DNA from: Chloroherpeton thalassium ATCC 35110
GTDB lineage: Bacteria > Bacteroidota > Chlorobiia > Chlorobiales > Chloroherpetonaceae
Direction of reading: 5' to 3'
Length of the DNA stretch: 64,000 bases
Assembly: GCF_000020525.1 (NCBI RefSeq)
Contig: NC_011026.1
Span: 2,276,001 to 2,340,000 of the forward strand
In this document: positions 52,896 through 61,958 of the stretch, piece by piece
Layout of the letters: the number at the start of each line of letters is the position of its first letter
Numbering within the stretch: position 1 is the stretch's first letter
Translations under genes and position numbers: made by a program
The notes under the pieces: generated by a model
The model's database searches: none
Told to the model about the DNA's origin: nothing
What the model saw: only the letters and a program-made list of their open reading frames with translations

Positions 52896-54272
52896 TTGGT
52901 CATTTTTTTTCTGTTACTGCTTTTCACGATGCCAACGATTGCTCAGGATAAATACGGGTTTCTGTCAAAAGACTTTCATCAAGGCAATCGTGAGCGGCTC
53001 AGGGAATTTTTACCGGAGCAATCAATTGCGATTTTTTTTGCTGCGGAAGTCAAGAATCGCAACGGCGATGTCAATTTTCCTTACCGTCAGGAAAGCTCGT
53101 TTTTGTACCTAACCGGTCTGAATGAACCGGACGCTATTCTGCTGATGTCCAAAGATTCAATTCGCATTGATGGAAAATGCACGCGCGAAATTTTATTTCT
53201 CAAAGAAACGGATCAAAAAGAATCACTTTGGCACGGCAAAACATTGCAGCCTGAAGCCGCAAATCGCGAGATTGGCATCTCGTATGCGATTTCGAAAGAG
53301 CGTTTTTCCCCGTTGATTTTTGATACGCTGCTTCAAAAAGATACAATCCTAACTGTTTTTACCTATCAGCCTGAAAACGCGTTTTCTTTTGAGAAATCGA
53401 TTATTCCCGCAAGACAACGTGAATTTCAACAGAAACTCTTGGAAAAAGGCATTTTGATGAAAGATGCAGACGAGTTTCTTTCGGAACTTCGCGCGGTCAA
53501 GCAACCGATTGAAATCGATATGATTTTAAAAGCGACGGATGTGGCGATGATGGCGCATAAACAAGCGATAAAATCCTGCACGCCGGGCATGTACGAATAC
53601 GAATTGGCGGCGCTCGCCGAATATATTTTCAAAAAAGAAGGTTGTCTTTTTCCCGCGTACTCGCCGATTGTCGCGTCGGGAAAAAATGCGCTCACCTTGC
53701 ATTACGACCGAAATGCGAAAAAAATTGAAGATGGCGAACTGGTTTTAATGGACATGTCGGACGAATTTCAAGGTTATGCGTCGGATGTGACGCGAACGAT
53801 TCCGGCAAATGGAAAATTTAGTGCGCTGCAACTGATGCTTTATCGACTCGTGCTGGCCGCTCACGATGCGGCGTTGGACGCGTGCCGCACGGGAAATAAT
53901 TTTGCCGCACCGCACCAGCGAGCTTGCGAGGTTTTGAGCGCCGGATTGATGAAACTCGGCATCATTCAAAAACCGGAAGATTATAAGAACTATTTCATGC
54001 ACGGCACAAGCCACACGGTCGGGCTGGACGTGCATGACTCGCCAATCACGGCGCTTGAGGAAGGCAATGTCATCACCATAGAACCCGGACTTTACATCGC
54101 GGAAAACTCGCCATGCGATAAAAAATATTGGAACATCGGCATCCGCCTTGAAGATGTGGTGATGATTACGGACGAAGCGCCATTCGTGCTTTCCGACGCG
54201 CTTCCGCTTCAGCCCGAAGCCATTGAAGCCATGATGCAAGAAACTGGCTTGGGCAATTTGCCTGTAAAATAA
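52896..54272 (+). CDS. pepP: Xaa-Pro aminopeptidase (aminopeptidase P), probably exported
   Basis: A metallopeptidase removing the residue before a proline. Metal ligands are intact: Asp pair in VLMDMSDEFQGYASDVTRT, His in MHGTSHTVGLDVHDSP, Glu in TIEPGLYIAE and Glu in IGIRLEDVVMI. The creatinase-type N-domain is FLYLTGLNEPDAILLM. The start is unresolved. An ATG at 52785 would overlap the AsmA gene by 65 bp and add 37 basic residues; TTG at 52896 gives a signal-peptide-like LVIFFLLLLFTMPTIAQ and is my choice (458 residues); ATG in MPTIAQ would give a cytosolic form. Confidence 0.87.
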   Translation: MVIFFLLLLFTMPTIAQDKYGFLSKDFHQGNRERLREFLPEQSIAIFFAAEVKNRNGDVNFPYRQESSFLYLTGLNEPDAILLMSKDSIRIDGKCTREILFLKETDQKESLWHGKTLQPEAANREIGISYAISKERFSPLIFDTLLQKDTILTVFTYQPENAFSFEKSIIPARQREFQQKLLEKGILMKDADEFLSELRAVKQPIEIDMILKATDVAMMAHKQAIKSCTPGMYEYELAALAEYIFKKEGCLFPAYSPIVASGKNALTLHYDRNAKKIEDGELVLMDMSDEFQGYASDVTRTIPANGKFSALQLMLYRLVLAAHDAALDACRTGNNFAAPHQRACEVLSAGLMKLGIIQKPEDYKNYFMHGTSHTVGLDVHDSPITALEEGNVITIEPGLYIAENSPCDKKYWNIGIRLEDVVMITDEAPFVLSDALPLQPEAIEAMMQETGLGNLPVK

Positions 54273-54306
54273 ATTGCCCTAACCCTCTGGATCACTCAAA
54301 ATTCAA

Positions 54307-55734
54307 TCACTGTTTTTCAAACACCGCAACGCTCTCGATATGATTCGTATGCGGAAACATATCGACGGGCTGGGCTTCTAAAAGTTGATACTCGCCATTT
54401 TCGCAAAAAAGCTGGCCATCGCGGGCGAGGCTGGCCGGATTGCAACTGACATAAACAATCCGCTTGGGCGAAAGTCTCAACAGCATTTGAACCGCTTTCG
54501 GGTGCATTCCCGCGCGTGGTGGGTCGGTGATGACGACATCCGGCAGACCGAACGCTTCCAATTCCGGCGAGATTTTTCCAAAATCCTTCAGGTCAAGCAT
54601 TCGAAATGCGCAATTTTTCACGTCGTTTCGTTCGGCATTTTTCTTGGCATCTTCAATTGCGCTATCAACCAGCTCGATGCCTAACACTTTTTGACAGGCA
54701 TCGGAAATGAAAATCGAAATCGAACCTGTGCCGCAATAAAGATCATAGACGATGTCGTCCTGCGAGAGCTTCGCAAATTCCCGCGTTTTTTGATATAAAT
54801 TCAGCGTTTGCGCCGAGTTCGTTTGGAAAAACGAATTGGCGGAAATATCGAACGCATAGTTGCCGAGCGTTTCGGTGATATGGCCTTTGCCAATCACACA
54901 AAATTCTTCTTCGCCGAAAGCCACCGTGTTTTTCTTTGTGGAAATATTATTGACAAACGTCGTTAGTTTTTCCTGAAGCGCTTCTTTGAGTTGATATTCC
55001 AGTTCTTGCATCAATTCGGTGTCGTGCCACGAAGTGACCAAATTCACCATCAATTCGCCCGTATTTTCGCCGCTTCGGATGACGAGATTTCGCAAAAAAC
55101 CTTCGTGCGTAACCGTAGAATAAGCCGTTAGTTTTTTCTCCAAACAAAACGCTTTAACGATGTGCAAAACGGTGTTCATTTCGGGCGAGGCGATGTCGCA
55201 ATTATCGATATCGATGGCCTTGTCGTAACGGCGCGGTGCATGGAAGCCAAGCGCAAAATCCGTTCGTTTTTGCAATTCGCCTTCTTCCACGCCAATCTCT
55301 TCCGGTAGCAAATAGCGCTGGTTGGAAAATGAAAAATCAACCTTATTGCGATAATTGAAAATATGAGGCGCGTGAATGGCCGGTTTCATCAAAAAAGTTT
55401 TAAATCCGCCGATATGCAGAAGTGCGTCGGAAACTTGTTTTTCTTTTTGCCGAAGCTGCGCGGCATAAGAAACATGCTGCCATTTGCAACCACCGCAAAC
55501 GCCGAAGTGGAAACATTTTGGCGGCACTCTATCGGGCGAAGGGCTTAAAATGCGGTGAAGTTTGGCTTCTATATAATTTTTTTTTGTTTTGAACACAACG
55601 GCTTCAACTTCGTCGCCGATGGCCAATCGGCCTTGAACAAAAACACTCATTCCACTTTCGAGACGACCGTAGCACCTATCGCCTTCTGCAATGTCACTAA
55701 CGGTCAAATGAACCGTGTCTCCCTTTTTGGTCAT
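54307..55734 (-). CDS. rlmD: 23S rRNA uracil-5-methyltransferase (RlmD/RumA family)
   Basis: A 475-residue SAM-dependent RNA methyltransferase. The N-terminal TRAM domain (GDTVHLTVSDIAEGDRCYGR) is followed by the 4Fe-4S motif CFHFGVCGGCKWQH; then come IVYDLYCGTGSISIFI for SAM binding, TDPPRAGMHPKAVQ, and the nucleophile in VYVSCNPASLARDG. All catalytic Cys residues are present. The ATG at 55734 is used, three codons after an in-frame TTG. Which uridine of 23S rRNA (1939 or another) cannot be told. It is convergent with pepP with only 34 bp between stops. Confidence 0.93.
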   Translation of the reverse strand: MTKKGDTVHLTVSDIAEGDRCYGRLESGMSVFVQGRLAIGDEVEAVVFKTKKNYIEAKLHRILSPSPDRVPPKCFHFGVCGGCKWQHVSYAAQLRQKEKQVSDALLHIGGFKTFLMKPAIHAPHIFNYRNKVDFSFSNQRYLLPEEIGVEEGELQKRTDFALGFHAPRRYDKAIDIDNCDIASPEMNTVLHIVKAFCLEKKLTAYSTVTHEGFLRNLVIRSGENTGELMVNLVTSWHDTELMQELEYQLKEALQEKLTTFVNNISTKKNTVAFGEEEFCVIGKGHITETLGNYAFDISANSFFQTNSAQTLNLYQKTREFAKLSQDDIVYDLYCGTGSISIFISDACQKVLGIELVDSAIEDAKKNAERNDVKNCAFRMLDLKDFGKISPELEAFGLPDVVITDPPRAGMHPKAVQMLLRLSPKRIVYVSCNPASLARDGQLFCENGEYQLLEAQPVDMFPHTNHIESVAVFEKQ

Positions 55735-55908
55735 AAAAATCAAGAATCAATTAAATATCAAAGGAATTTTTTTGTATAAATCAGCATGAAATAGTAATAT
55801 CGGTCATGTATTTGGACCATCCTAATCAGCCCAATGACATTTTTATCTAACCTAAAATTTTACAGGCGGTAAAGGTTTCTTTGGACTCCATGAAAACTGA
55901 CAACAAAC

Positions 55909-56784
55909 ATGACTCTAACTTCTTACTTAATTAGAAACAAACTGCATCTTTCTATTCTCTCAGCGTTAGGCGCGGCTGCCTGGTCAATGTATTTTGGAGT
56001 TGAAGTAAATTGGTGGGCAATTTTAACGGTTTTTTTTCTCACCTTTTCCATTTATCAGTACAATCGCCTAACGGATGATGTTGAAGATTCTGCCAATGAC
56101 CCCGATAGTTTTCAAGATGCCAAAAAGAATGAAATTCTCATCACTTATGTAAGTTTTTATCTTCTTTCCGCACTTTCGCTGATTATTGCCTATCAATTCG
56201 GTATGATGGCTTTTTGGGTCACACTTGGCATCGAAATCATTGGCTTTTTATATAACCACAAATGTTTTCCTGATTTTCTTTCCAACATGTTAGGCGGCGC
56301 GCGCCGGTTTAAAGACATTTACGTGGTCAAAAATTTAACACCGCCTATCGATTGGGCAACAGCGCTGGTTTTTCTTCCACTCATTTTCGCAAACGAGCCG
56401 CTTACCTTACAAGCCTGGATCTGTTGGGCGTACGTTTTTCTTTGCACCTTTTTTATTGAAGTTATGTGGGATATGCGCGACCGCCACGGCGACCTTATCA
56501 GCGGCATCAAAACCATTGCGAATTCGTTCTCGCTTTATAAAACCAAGGTGATATTAAACACGCTCAATGCTGCATCTGGTATTGGCATTATGCTGGCAAC
56601 TTATAAAGGCGTGTTGCCGCAGGTCTCCTATTTTCTTTTGTCCAACAATGTGGCGGTGATGCTAATTGCAAGTGCCTATAAGGAAGAAAAAGCACACGCC
56701 ATGCGAAAAATTAGCGATATGACGATTTTTCTTGCGGGAATGTTATTTCTTTCTTTCGGTTTTATTGCGTATTTTTCGCATTAA
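55909..56784 (+). CDS. UbiA-family prenyltransferase-like membrane protein
   Basis: A 291-residue protein with about 8 membrane spans. The two Asp-rich motifs of the UbiA superfamily are present: YQYNRLTDDVEDSAND (Asn-x3-Asp type) near residue 50, and MWDMRDRHGDLISGIKT (Asp-x3-Asp) near residue 188. Members attach prenyl chains to quinone, haem or chlorophyll precursors, or other acceptors. The acceptor cannot be told, and no quinone or pigment gene is adjacent. It lies 54 bp upstream of a small exported protein gene. Divergent from rlmD across 175 bp. Confidence 0.83.
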   Translation: MTLTSYLIRNKLHLSILSALGAAAWSMYFGVEVNWWAILTVFFLTFSIYQYNRLTDDVEDSANDPDSFQDAKKNEILITYVSFYLLSALSLIIAYQFGMMAFWVTLGIEIIGFLYNHKCFPDFLSNMLGGARRFKDIYVVKNLTPPIDWATALVFLPLIFANEPLTLQAWICWAYVFLCTFFIEVMWDMRDRHGDLISGIKTIANSFSLYKTKVILNTLNAASGIGIMLATYKGVLPQVSYFLLSNNVAVMLIASAYKEEKAHAMRKISDMTIFLAGMLFLSFGFIAYFSH

Positions 56785-56838
56785 ATATGTAAATGGCTAA
56801 ATAAATAAAAAATAAACCCCGTATCCCCGAAAATTTTA

Positions 56839-57147
56839 ATGAAGCAACTAAGTTTAGTTTTTTCGTTCTTGGTGTTTTTTACTCAAACATTGCTTGCTCA
56901 AGCTCCTCAGGATGGAGCTGAGCAAGTGACGGATACCACCAGCTATCGCGCCGACTATTTCTTTTTCCAAACAACCGGCGATCCTAACTATCTTCTCAGT
57001 CAAACGGCCTATCAAGCAGTTCTTTTGTCAGCTCGCCTTTCTGGATACAAGCCGGAGGAAATCGAGGTGACCATTACGGTTTCGGATAAGGAGTCAAATA
57101 AAAAGAAATCCCAAAAGAAAAATACCAACGAAGAAAGAAAAGCCTAA
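56839..57147 (+). CDS. Small exported protein of unknown function
   Basis: A 102-residue protein with a clear signal peptide (LSLVFSFLVFFTQTLLAQ, cleavage near residue 21). The mature part has TTSYRADYFFFQTTGDPNYL and AYQAVLLSARLSGYKPEEIE before a Lys/Ser/Asn-rich basic tail. No family is recognised. It may be co-transcribed with the UbiA-like gene 54 bp upstream. Codon use is like the neighbours, so I take it as a real gene. Confidence 0.65.
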   Translation: MKQLSLVFSFLVFFTQTLLAQAPQDGAEQVTDTTSYRADYFFFQTTGDPNYLLSQTAYQAVLLSARLSGYKPEEIEVTITVSDKESNKKKSQKKNTNEERKA

Positions 57148-57566
57148 AGTCAAAAAGTTTGATTAGCGCAAAAACGAATTTCAAACCGGCTTTCATATTT
57201 GCCAGCAGGCTTTTGCAAAACGCAGTGTTTTTCAGTTAAGTGGATATTTTTCTGTTTTGTTCAAGCAAAATTGCTTTCGCCCCCATCTGTAAAGCAACAT
57301 TTCTCAAAAAACGCTTTTTCCCTTCTCGATTCATCTTTTATTTCGGTTTAAAAATTTTCATTTACAAACGGTTCGTGTAAGAAAAAACGTGCACAAAATT
57401 AGTATAAAAAATAAGCACGGAAGCTCGTATAATAGGCTCAAGCGAGGAAACTGCGAGCTTCATTTTTCCTGAAATAAAGGGGTTCAATTTGTAAATCGCA
57501 CAGATCGCGTGTATTTTTAGGCGCGATGTTTTTCGTCACAATTATTTAAAACAGGAGTTAGAATAA
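57148..57566 (+). promoter_or_regulatory. Long glyA leader with two hairpins
   Basis: About 420 bp without a gene. Two stem-loops stand out: GAAGCTCG/CGAGCTTC (57420-57427 and 57454-57461) followed by ATTTTT, and ATCGCG/CGCGAT (57504-57509 and 57522-57527) followed by GTTTTT. Both look like attenuator terminators ahead of glyA. No known riboswitch motif was recognised. The glyA ribosome site is AGGAG at 57553-57557. Confidence 0.55.
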
Positions 57567-58889
57567 ATGCACTTGGATATTTTGAAAAATGCCGACCCGG
57601 AAGTTTATGCAGCCATTCAATCTGAGCTTGAACGGCAAACCGACACGTTGGAACTCATTGCTTCGGAAAACTTCACCAGCCGCGCCGTCATGGAAGCGTG
57701 TGGCTCGGTGATGACCAATAAATATGCGGAAGGCTATCCAGGAAAGCGTTTTTATGGCGGATGTGAATTTGTGGATGTAGCTGAAGATCTTGCACGCGAT
57801 AGAGCCAAAAAATTGTTTAGCTGTGAATATGCAAATGTGCAGCCACACTCAGGATCAAGTGCCAATATGGCTGTGATTTTTACCTTCTGCAAACCTGGCG
57901 ACACTATTCTTGGTTTTGACCTCTCGCATGGCGGCCACTTAACGCATGGTAGTCCGGTCAACTTTTCCGGCCAGTTTTACAACGCACACTTTTACGGCGT
58001 GGAAAAAGAAACCGGTCGCATCGACATGAACCGTGTTGAGGAAAAGGCCAAAGAAGTTAAACCGAAATTAATTATCTGCGGTGCAAGCGCTTATTCTCGT
58101 GATTGGGAGTATGCCGAATTCCGCCGCATTGCCGATAGCGTTGACGCAATTTTGATGGCCGACATCGCTCATCCAGCTGGACTGATTGCAACAGGCCTTC
58201 TGAACGACCCGATGCCGCACTGTCATGTCGTAACTACCACGACTCACAAAACCCTTCGCGGACCGCGTGGCGGCATGATTCTCATGGGCAAAGATTTTGA
58301 AAACCCGATGGGCATCAAAGCTAAAACGAAAACTGGCGAACGCATCAAAATGGTTTCCGAGTTGCTCGATGCCATGGTGATGCCGGGCATTCAAGGTGGA
58401 CCGCTCATGCACGTAATCGCCGGAAAAGCGGTTGCGTTCGGTGAAGCCTTGAACCCTGAGTATAAGCAATACATGGAGCAGGTTCGCAAAAACGCTGCAG
58501 CAATGGCTGAGCAGTTTATTTCGCTTGGTTATGATATTATTAGCGGTGGAACAGACAACCACTTGATGTTGATCGACCTCAGAAATAAAGATATTACTGG
58601 TAAAAAAACGGAAAACTTGCTTCATGAAGCGGGTATCACGGTCAATAAAAACATGGTGCCGTTTGATGACAAGTCGCCGTTTGTAACCAGCGGTTTTCGT
58701 GTTGGCGCTGCGGCCATGACGACCAGAGAAATGAAAGAAGCCGAAGCGAAAACCATCGTCAAATTTATCGATAAAGTCATCTCAAATGCAGGTTCGGAAA
58801 ATATTTCTGCGATTTGTCAGGAAGTCAAAGAAGAGGTGAACGCCTTATGCCAGCAGTTCCCTTTATATGATTTCGTTCCAGCATCTTAA
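57567..58889 (+). CDS. glyA: Serine hydroxymethyltransferase
   Basis: A 440-residue PLP enzyme that interconverts serine and glycine with tetrahydrofolate. [19 protein letters not shown] opens the conserved part; [33 protein letters not shown] and the PLP-lysine K228 in [17 protein letters not shown] are present, as is [13 protein letters not shown]. The start is supported by AGGAG nine bases upstream. Complete and cytosolic. It supplies one-carbon units, and a structured leader suggests attenuation or another RNA-level control. Confidence 0.97.
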   Translation: MHLDILKNADPEVYAAIQSELERQTDTLELIASENFTSRAVMEACGSVMTNKYAEGYPGKRFYGGCEFVDVAEDLARDRAKKLFSCEYANVQPHSGSSANMAVIFTFCKPGDTILGFDLSHGGHLTHGSPVNFSGQFYNAHFYGVEKETGRIDMNRVEEKAKEVKPKLIICGASAYSRDWEYAEFRRIADSVDAILMADIAHPAGLIATGLLNDPMPHCHVVTTTTHKTLRGPRGGMILMGKDFENPMGIKAKTKTGERIKMVSELLDAMVMPGIQGGPLMHVIAGKAVAFGEALNPEYKQYMEQVRKNAAAMAEQFISLGYDIISGGTDNHLMLIDLRNKDITGKKTENLLHEAGITVNKNMVPFDDKSPFVTSGFRVGAAAMTTREMKEAEAKTIVKFIDKVISNAGSENISAICQEVKEEVNALCQQFPLYDFVPAS

Positions 58890-58902
58890 TTCCTTTTCAA
58901 GT

Positions 58903-58936
58903 AGCCGTCGGAGTCAATTTCCGGCGGCTTTTTTGT
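58903..58936 (+). terminator. Rho-independent terminator after glyA
   Basis: AGCCGTCGG (58903-58911) pairs with CCGGCGGCT (58921-58929) with one wobble, loop of 9 bases, followed by TTTTTTG. Confidence 0.9.
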
Positions 58937-59218
58937 TATAGCAAAAGTCAAATTACTGATGTTATCCTGAGCGGAAACGAAGGGCGTTAAAAGTCTGTCT
59001 TCGTCTCCGCTATCGATGACAAAAAAAGAACCGATGTCATTCTGAGGCTTCTTAGCCGAAGAATCCAACGTGGCCAGACGCATGGATGCTTCGCCGAAGA
59101 CGGCTCAGCATGGCACGTTACCAGTTGTCATTCAACCGTTTATCTTTTTCCGATTCGGAAAAATGGCCGGCTCAGCCGGACACGGAGTTTAGTATGCAAA
59201 TAATTAGGCAGTTAGTCA
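58936..59218. repeat. Second copy of the composite intergenic repeat
   Basis: The left end TTATAGCAAAAGTCAAA (58936) and the right end AGCCGGACACGGAGTTTAG (59174 onward, to about GTTAG 59215) match the ends of the repeat at 23901-24343 in the same orientation. The interior differs: a diverged CTGAG unit (58960-59021) and one CTGAG/CTCAG unit (59037-59115) in inverse orientation, followed by the reverse complement of the GGAAAAAGATAAA arm. It fills most of the 354-bp gap before pyk. Confidence 0.82.
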
Positions 59219-59243
59219 TAATCATCTTTTCTTGCCCTACGCT

Positions 59244-60677
59244 ATGAAACGTACAAAAATCATTTGTACACTTGGCCCTTCAACCGATTCAATTGAAAAA
59301 ATCGTCGATCTGATCAATGAAGGGATGGATGTTGCCCGCTTGAATTTTTCTCACGGAACAAGAGAAGAGCAAGAACAGCGAATTCAGCTTGTTCGAAAAG
59401 CCTCTGAACTAACCGGAAAAGCTGTTGCGATTCTTCAAGATTTGCAAGGGCCGAAAATTAGAATTGGCGATTTAGCCAAAACGGTGCTGTTAAATCAAGG
59501 CGAGCAGCTGAGAATCTCGACGGAGGAGCAGCTTGGCAATTACGAAGTCGTTTCTACGAGCTACAAGGAAATTGTCAACGATGTTAATCCCGGCGATACA
59601 ATTTTGATGGACGACGGGCGAATTGAATTGAAAGTGATTTCGAAAACCGCAACCGAAGTGGTTACTGAGATTGTCATTGGTGGATTGCTCAAGCCGAAAA
59701 AAGGCTTGAATTTGCCCGGCGTTAATATTTCCATTCCGTCGCTTACGGAAAAAGACCTGGAAGATTTGGATTTCGGTTTGGCGCATGATGTCGACATGGT
59801 GGCGCTTTCCTTTGTTCGATCGGCCAACGATGTGAAGCGCATCAAGCAACTCATTCACGAAAAGAACAAGGACGTTTGGGCAATTGCCAAAATCGAAAAG
59901 CCGGAAGCCGTCGCTAATATCGATGCGATTATTTTGGAATCGGATGGCGTCATGGTGGCGCGTGGCGATTTGGGCATCGAGATGCGTACCGAAGAAGTGC
60001 CGGTGTTGCAAAAGATGATTGTGGAAAAATGCAGTTTAGCGCATAAGCCGGTGATTATTGCCACGCAAATGTTGGAGTCGATGATTGAAAATCCGCGTCC
60101 GACTCGCGCGGAGGCGAACGATGTGGCCAATGCCGTTTTTGATGGCACAGATGCGGTGATGCTTAGCGGCGAAACCGCTGCCGGAAATTTTCCGGTTGAA
60201 GCCGTGCGAACCATGCGAGAAATTATCGAGCGAGTTGAAAAACAAGGTCTCACGCATATTCCCGTAAGGCAAAAACAATGGATGCAAGCGTGTTCGCCTC
60301 GCATTCGCTGCATCGATTTGGATGAAGCCATTGCGGCCTCTGCGGTTCAAATTGCGGAATCCTTGTTAGCCAAAGCGATTATTGTTTTGACTCACAGTGG
60401 CGCAACTGCCGTGAAAATTTCCAAGCAAAAGCCAAAGTGCGCAGTGATTGCGGTTTCGGACAAAGAGGAAGTTCAGCGATGGATGTGCATGGTGTGGGGG
60501 ATAAATACCATTGTCACAGAAACGATGGTTTCCACAGACGAAAGCTTCAGAAAAATTGAGAAAATATTGCGAGAAAACGGCGTCGTTAAAACAGGTGACC
60601 TTGTGGTCTACACTTTAGGTATTCCCATTCTTGATCACGGCGGAACGGACACCATAAAAGTTAGTCACGTCAACTAA
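59244..60677 (+). CDS. pyk: Pyruvate kinase
   Basis: A 477-residue pyruvate kinase. Typical segments are KRTKIICTLGPSTDSIEKI, GMDVARLNFSHGT, AILQDLQGPKIRIG, the active-site Lys in VWAIAKIEKPEAVANIDAI, GVMVARGDLGIEM, KPVIIATQMLESMIENPRPTRAE, quoted for its ATQMLESM motif, and MLSGETAAGNFPVEAV. It converts phosphoenolpyruvate and ADP to pyruvate and ATP. The ATG at 59244 is used; an in-frame TTG at 59232 exists. The C-terminal allosteric domain is present. Confidence 0.97.
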   Translation: MKRTKIICTLGPSTDSIEKIVDLINEGMDVARLNFSHGTREEQEQRIQLVRKASELTGKAVAILQDLQGPKIRIGDLAKTVLLNQGEQLRISTEEQLGNYEVVSTSYKEIVNDVNPGDTILMDDGRIELKVISKTATEVVTEIVIGGLLKPKKGLNLPGVNISIPSLTEKDLEDLDFGLAHDVDMVALSFVRSANDVKRIKQLIHEKNKDVWAIAKIEKPEAVANIDAIILESDGVMVARGDLGIEMRTEEVPVLQKMIVEKCSLAHKPVIIATQMLESMIENPRPTRAEANDVANAVFDGTDAVMLSGETAAGNFPVEAVRTMREIIERVEKQGLTHIPVRQKQWMQACSPRIRCIDLDEAIAASAVQIAESLLAKAIIVLTHSGATAVKISKQKPKCAVIAVSDKEEVQRWMCMVWGINTIVTETMVSTDESFRKIEKILRENGVVKTGDLVVYTLGIPILDHGGTDTIKVSHVN

Positions 60678-60706
60678 TTCAAAAGACCCGTTTTCCCTCA
60701 TGACGC

Positions 60707-61879
60707 TTAGTGCTCAACGGGATCGCATACGGATTTTTCATGATGTTGATGGGTGTAAGTATAAACATATCCGCCAATAATAGCTGTCACGGGCGCAACA
60801 AGCACCAAGCCAAAACTTCCTACCAACGTTTGTAGAATTTCCGCCGCGATAAAATTGATGTTGAAAATGCTCTCGGTTGGTGTGCCTTGCGCCATGAAGA
60901 CCATTAAAATAAAGGTAAAGCTGCCAGAATAAGCAAAAAGCAGCGTCGTAGTCATGGTTCCGATAACGGCATAAGAAACGCGGAAACCGGACGTGATGAG
61001 CTCTTTTGTGGAGATGCGCGGATGCTTATCGATGACTTCTTCCTGCGAGGCCGCAATGTCCATAGCGACATCCATCACCGCGCCGCTGGCCGAAATAAAA
61101 ATTCCCGCGATGAAAATATCCGTCAGCTGTAAGTGCATAAATCCGGCATAGAGAAGCATTTCGGAAAACTCTTTAACCGTGCCGGGAATTTTAAAAAAGT
61201 GTCCAAAAATGATGGCTAAAACGGTTGTTAGCGCCACCCCTGCAATTGAACCCGATAATGCCACAATGCCTTTTCTCGTGAAGCCAGTAATAAGCAAAAT
61301 GATCACAGCTGTGGTGATGGCAACAATTAAAAACGAAATGGGCAAAGGTGGATAGCCTTTTAAGAATAAGGGAATCAGGAGTTTCCAAATGGCCAGTGTG
61401 GTAAAAACGAAAGAGAGCAGCGCACGAAACCCGATTGATTTTGCAAAAAACACTAGAAAAAGGGCAAAGACCAAAAATAAGATAAATTCTATGTCGCTGC
61501 GATACATATCGCTTGCGCGCGCGCTAACCACTTTTTCTGACTTTTTATCTAAATTCAAAATAGCTAAAACTTTATCTCCGGTTTTAAACACCTTATCGAT
61601 GTTCATTTGTCCCATCAATACATTGGCTGCTGTGACGGTGTCTCCGGTAAATGGCCCGCTTAAAATCTTGATTTCAATGTCTTGTGTGCCTGTAATCACC
61701 ACACCTAAGTGTTTCAGATCGTGATTATCAACGCTGACAACCGTGGCTTGTTCAAACAGCTTGTTCTTGGTAAAGTATGGATTTTCAAATCCGGTGGGAA
61801 TAAACCATAAAACAGCGCATAAGAGAATAATAATAACTGTAAAAGCAACATTCAGTTTCGATTTCAACTCTGGATTCAT
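60707..61879 (-). CDS. YibE/F family membrane protein
   Basis: A 390-residue protein. After an N-terminal span (NVAFTVIIILLCAVLWFIP) comes an extracytoplasmic beta-rich domain of about 100 residues (VVSVDNHDLKHLGVVITG, VTAANVLMGQMNIDKVFKTGD), then six or seven spans with the YibE/F patterns GIVALSGSIAGVALTTVLA and DVAMDIAASQEEVIDKHP, TSGFRVSYAVIGTMTTTLLF and GSFGLVLVAPVTAIIGG. The role of the family is unknown; transport is suspected. It starts 80 bp after the alkaline phosphatase gene, but a terminator separates them. Confidence 0.88.
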   Translation of the reverse strand: MNPELKSKLNVAFTVIIILLCAVLWFIPTGFENPYFTKNKLFEQATVVSVDNHDLKHLGVVITGTQDIEIKILSGPFTGDTVTAANVLMGQMNIDKVFKTGDKVLAILNLDKKSEKVVSARASDMYRSDIEFILFLVFALFLVFFAKSIGFRALLSFVFTTLAIWKLLIPLFLKGYPPLPISFLIVAITTAVIILLITGFTRKGIVALSGSIAGVALTTVLAIIFGHFFKIPGTVKEFSEMLLYAGFMHLQLTDIFIAGIFISASGAVMDVAMDIAASQEEVIDKHPRISTKELITSGFRVSYAVIGTMTTTLLFAYSGSFTFILMVFMAQGTPTESIFNINFIAAEILQTLVGSFGLVLVAPVTAIIGGYVYTYTHQHHEKSVCDPVEH

Positions 61880-61901
61880 AGATCAGCATGATAAGTGGAT
61901 A

Positions 61902-61930
61902 TAAAAAAAGCGGCACGAGCAAAACGCCGC
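61902..61930 (-). terminator. Rho-independent terminator after the alkaline phosphatase gene
   Basis: On the minus strand GCGGC (61930-61926) and GCCGC (61914-61910) pair around GTTTTGCTCGT, followed by seven T. A further GGCGGC just upstream may extend the stem. It separates the phosphatase from the YibE/F gene. Confidence 0.78.
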
Positions 61931-61958
61931 GCCGCCTTAGAAAGCTATAAAAAAGTGC

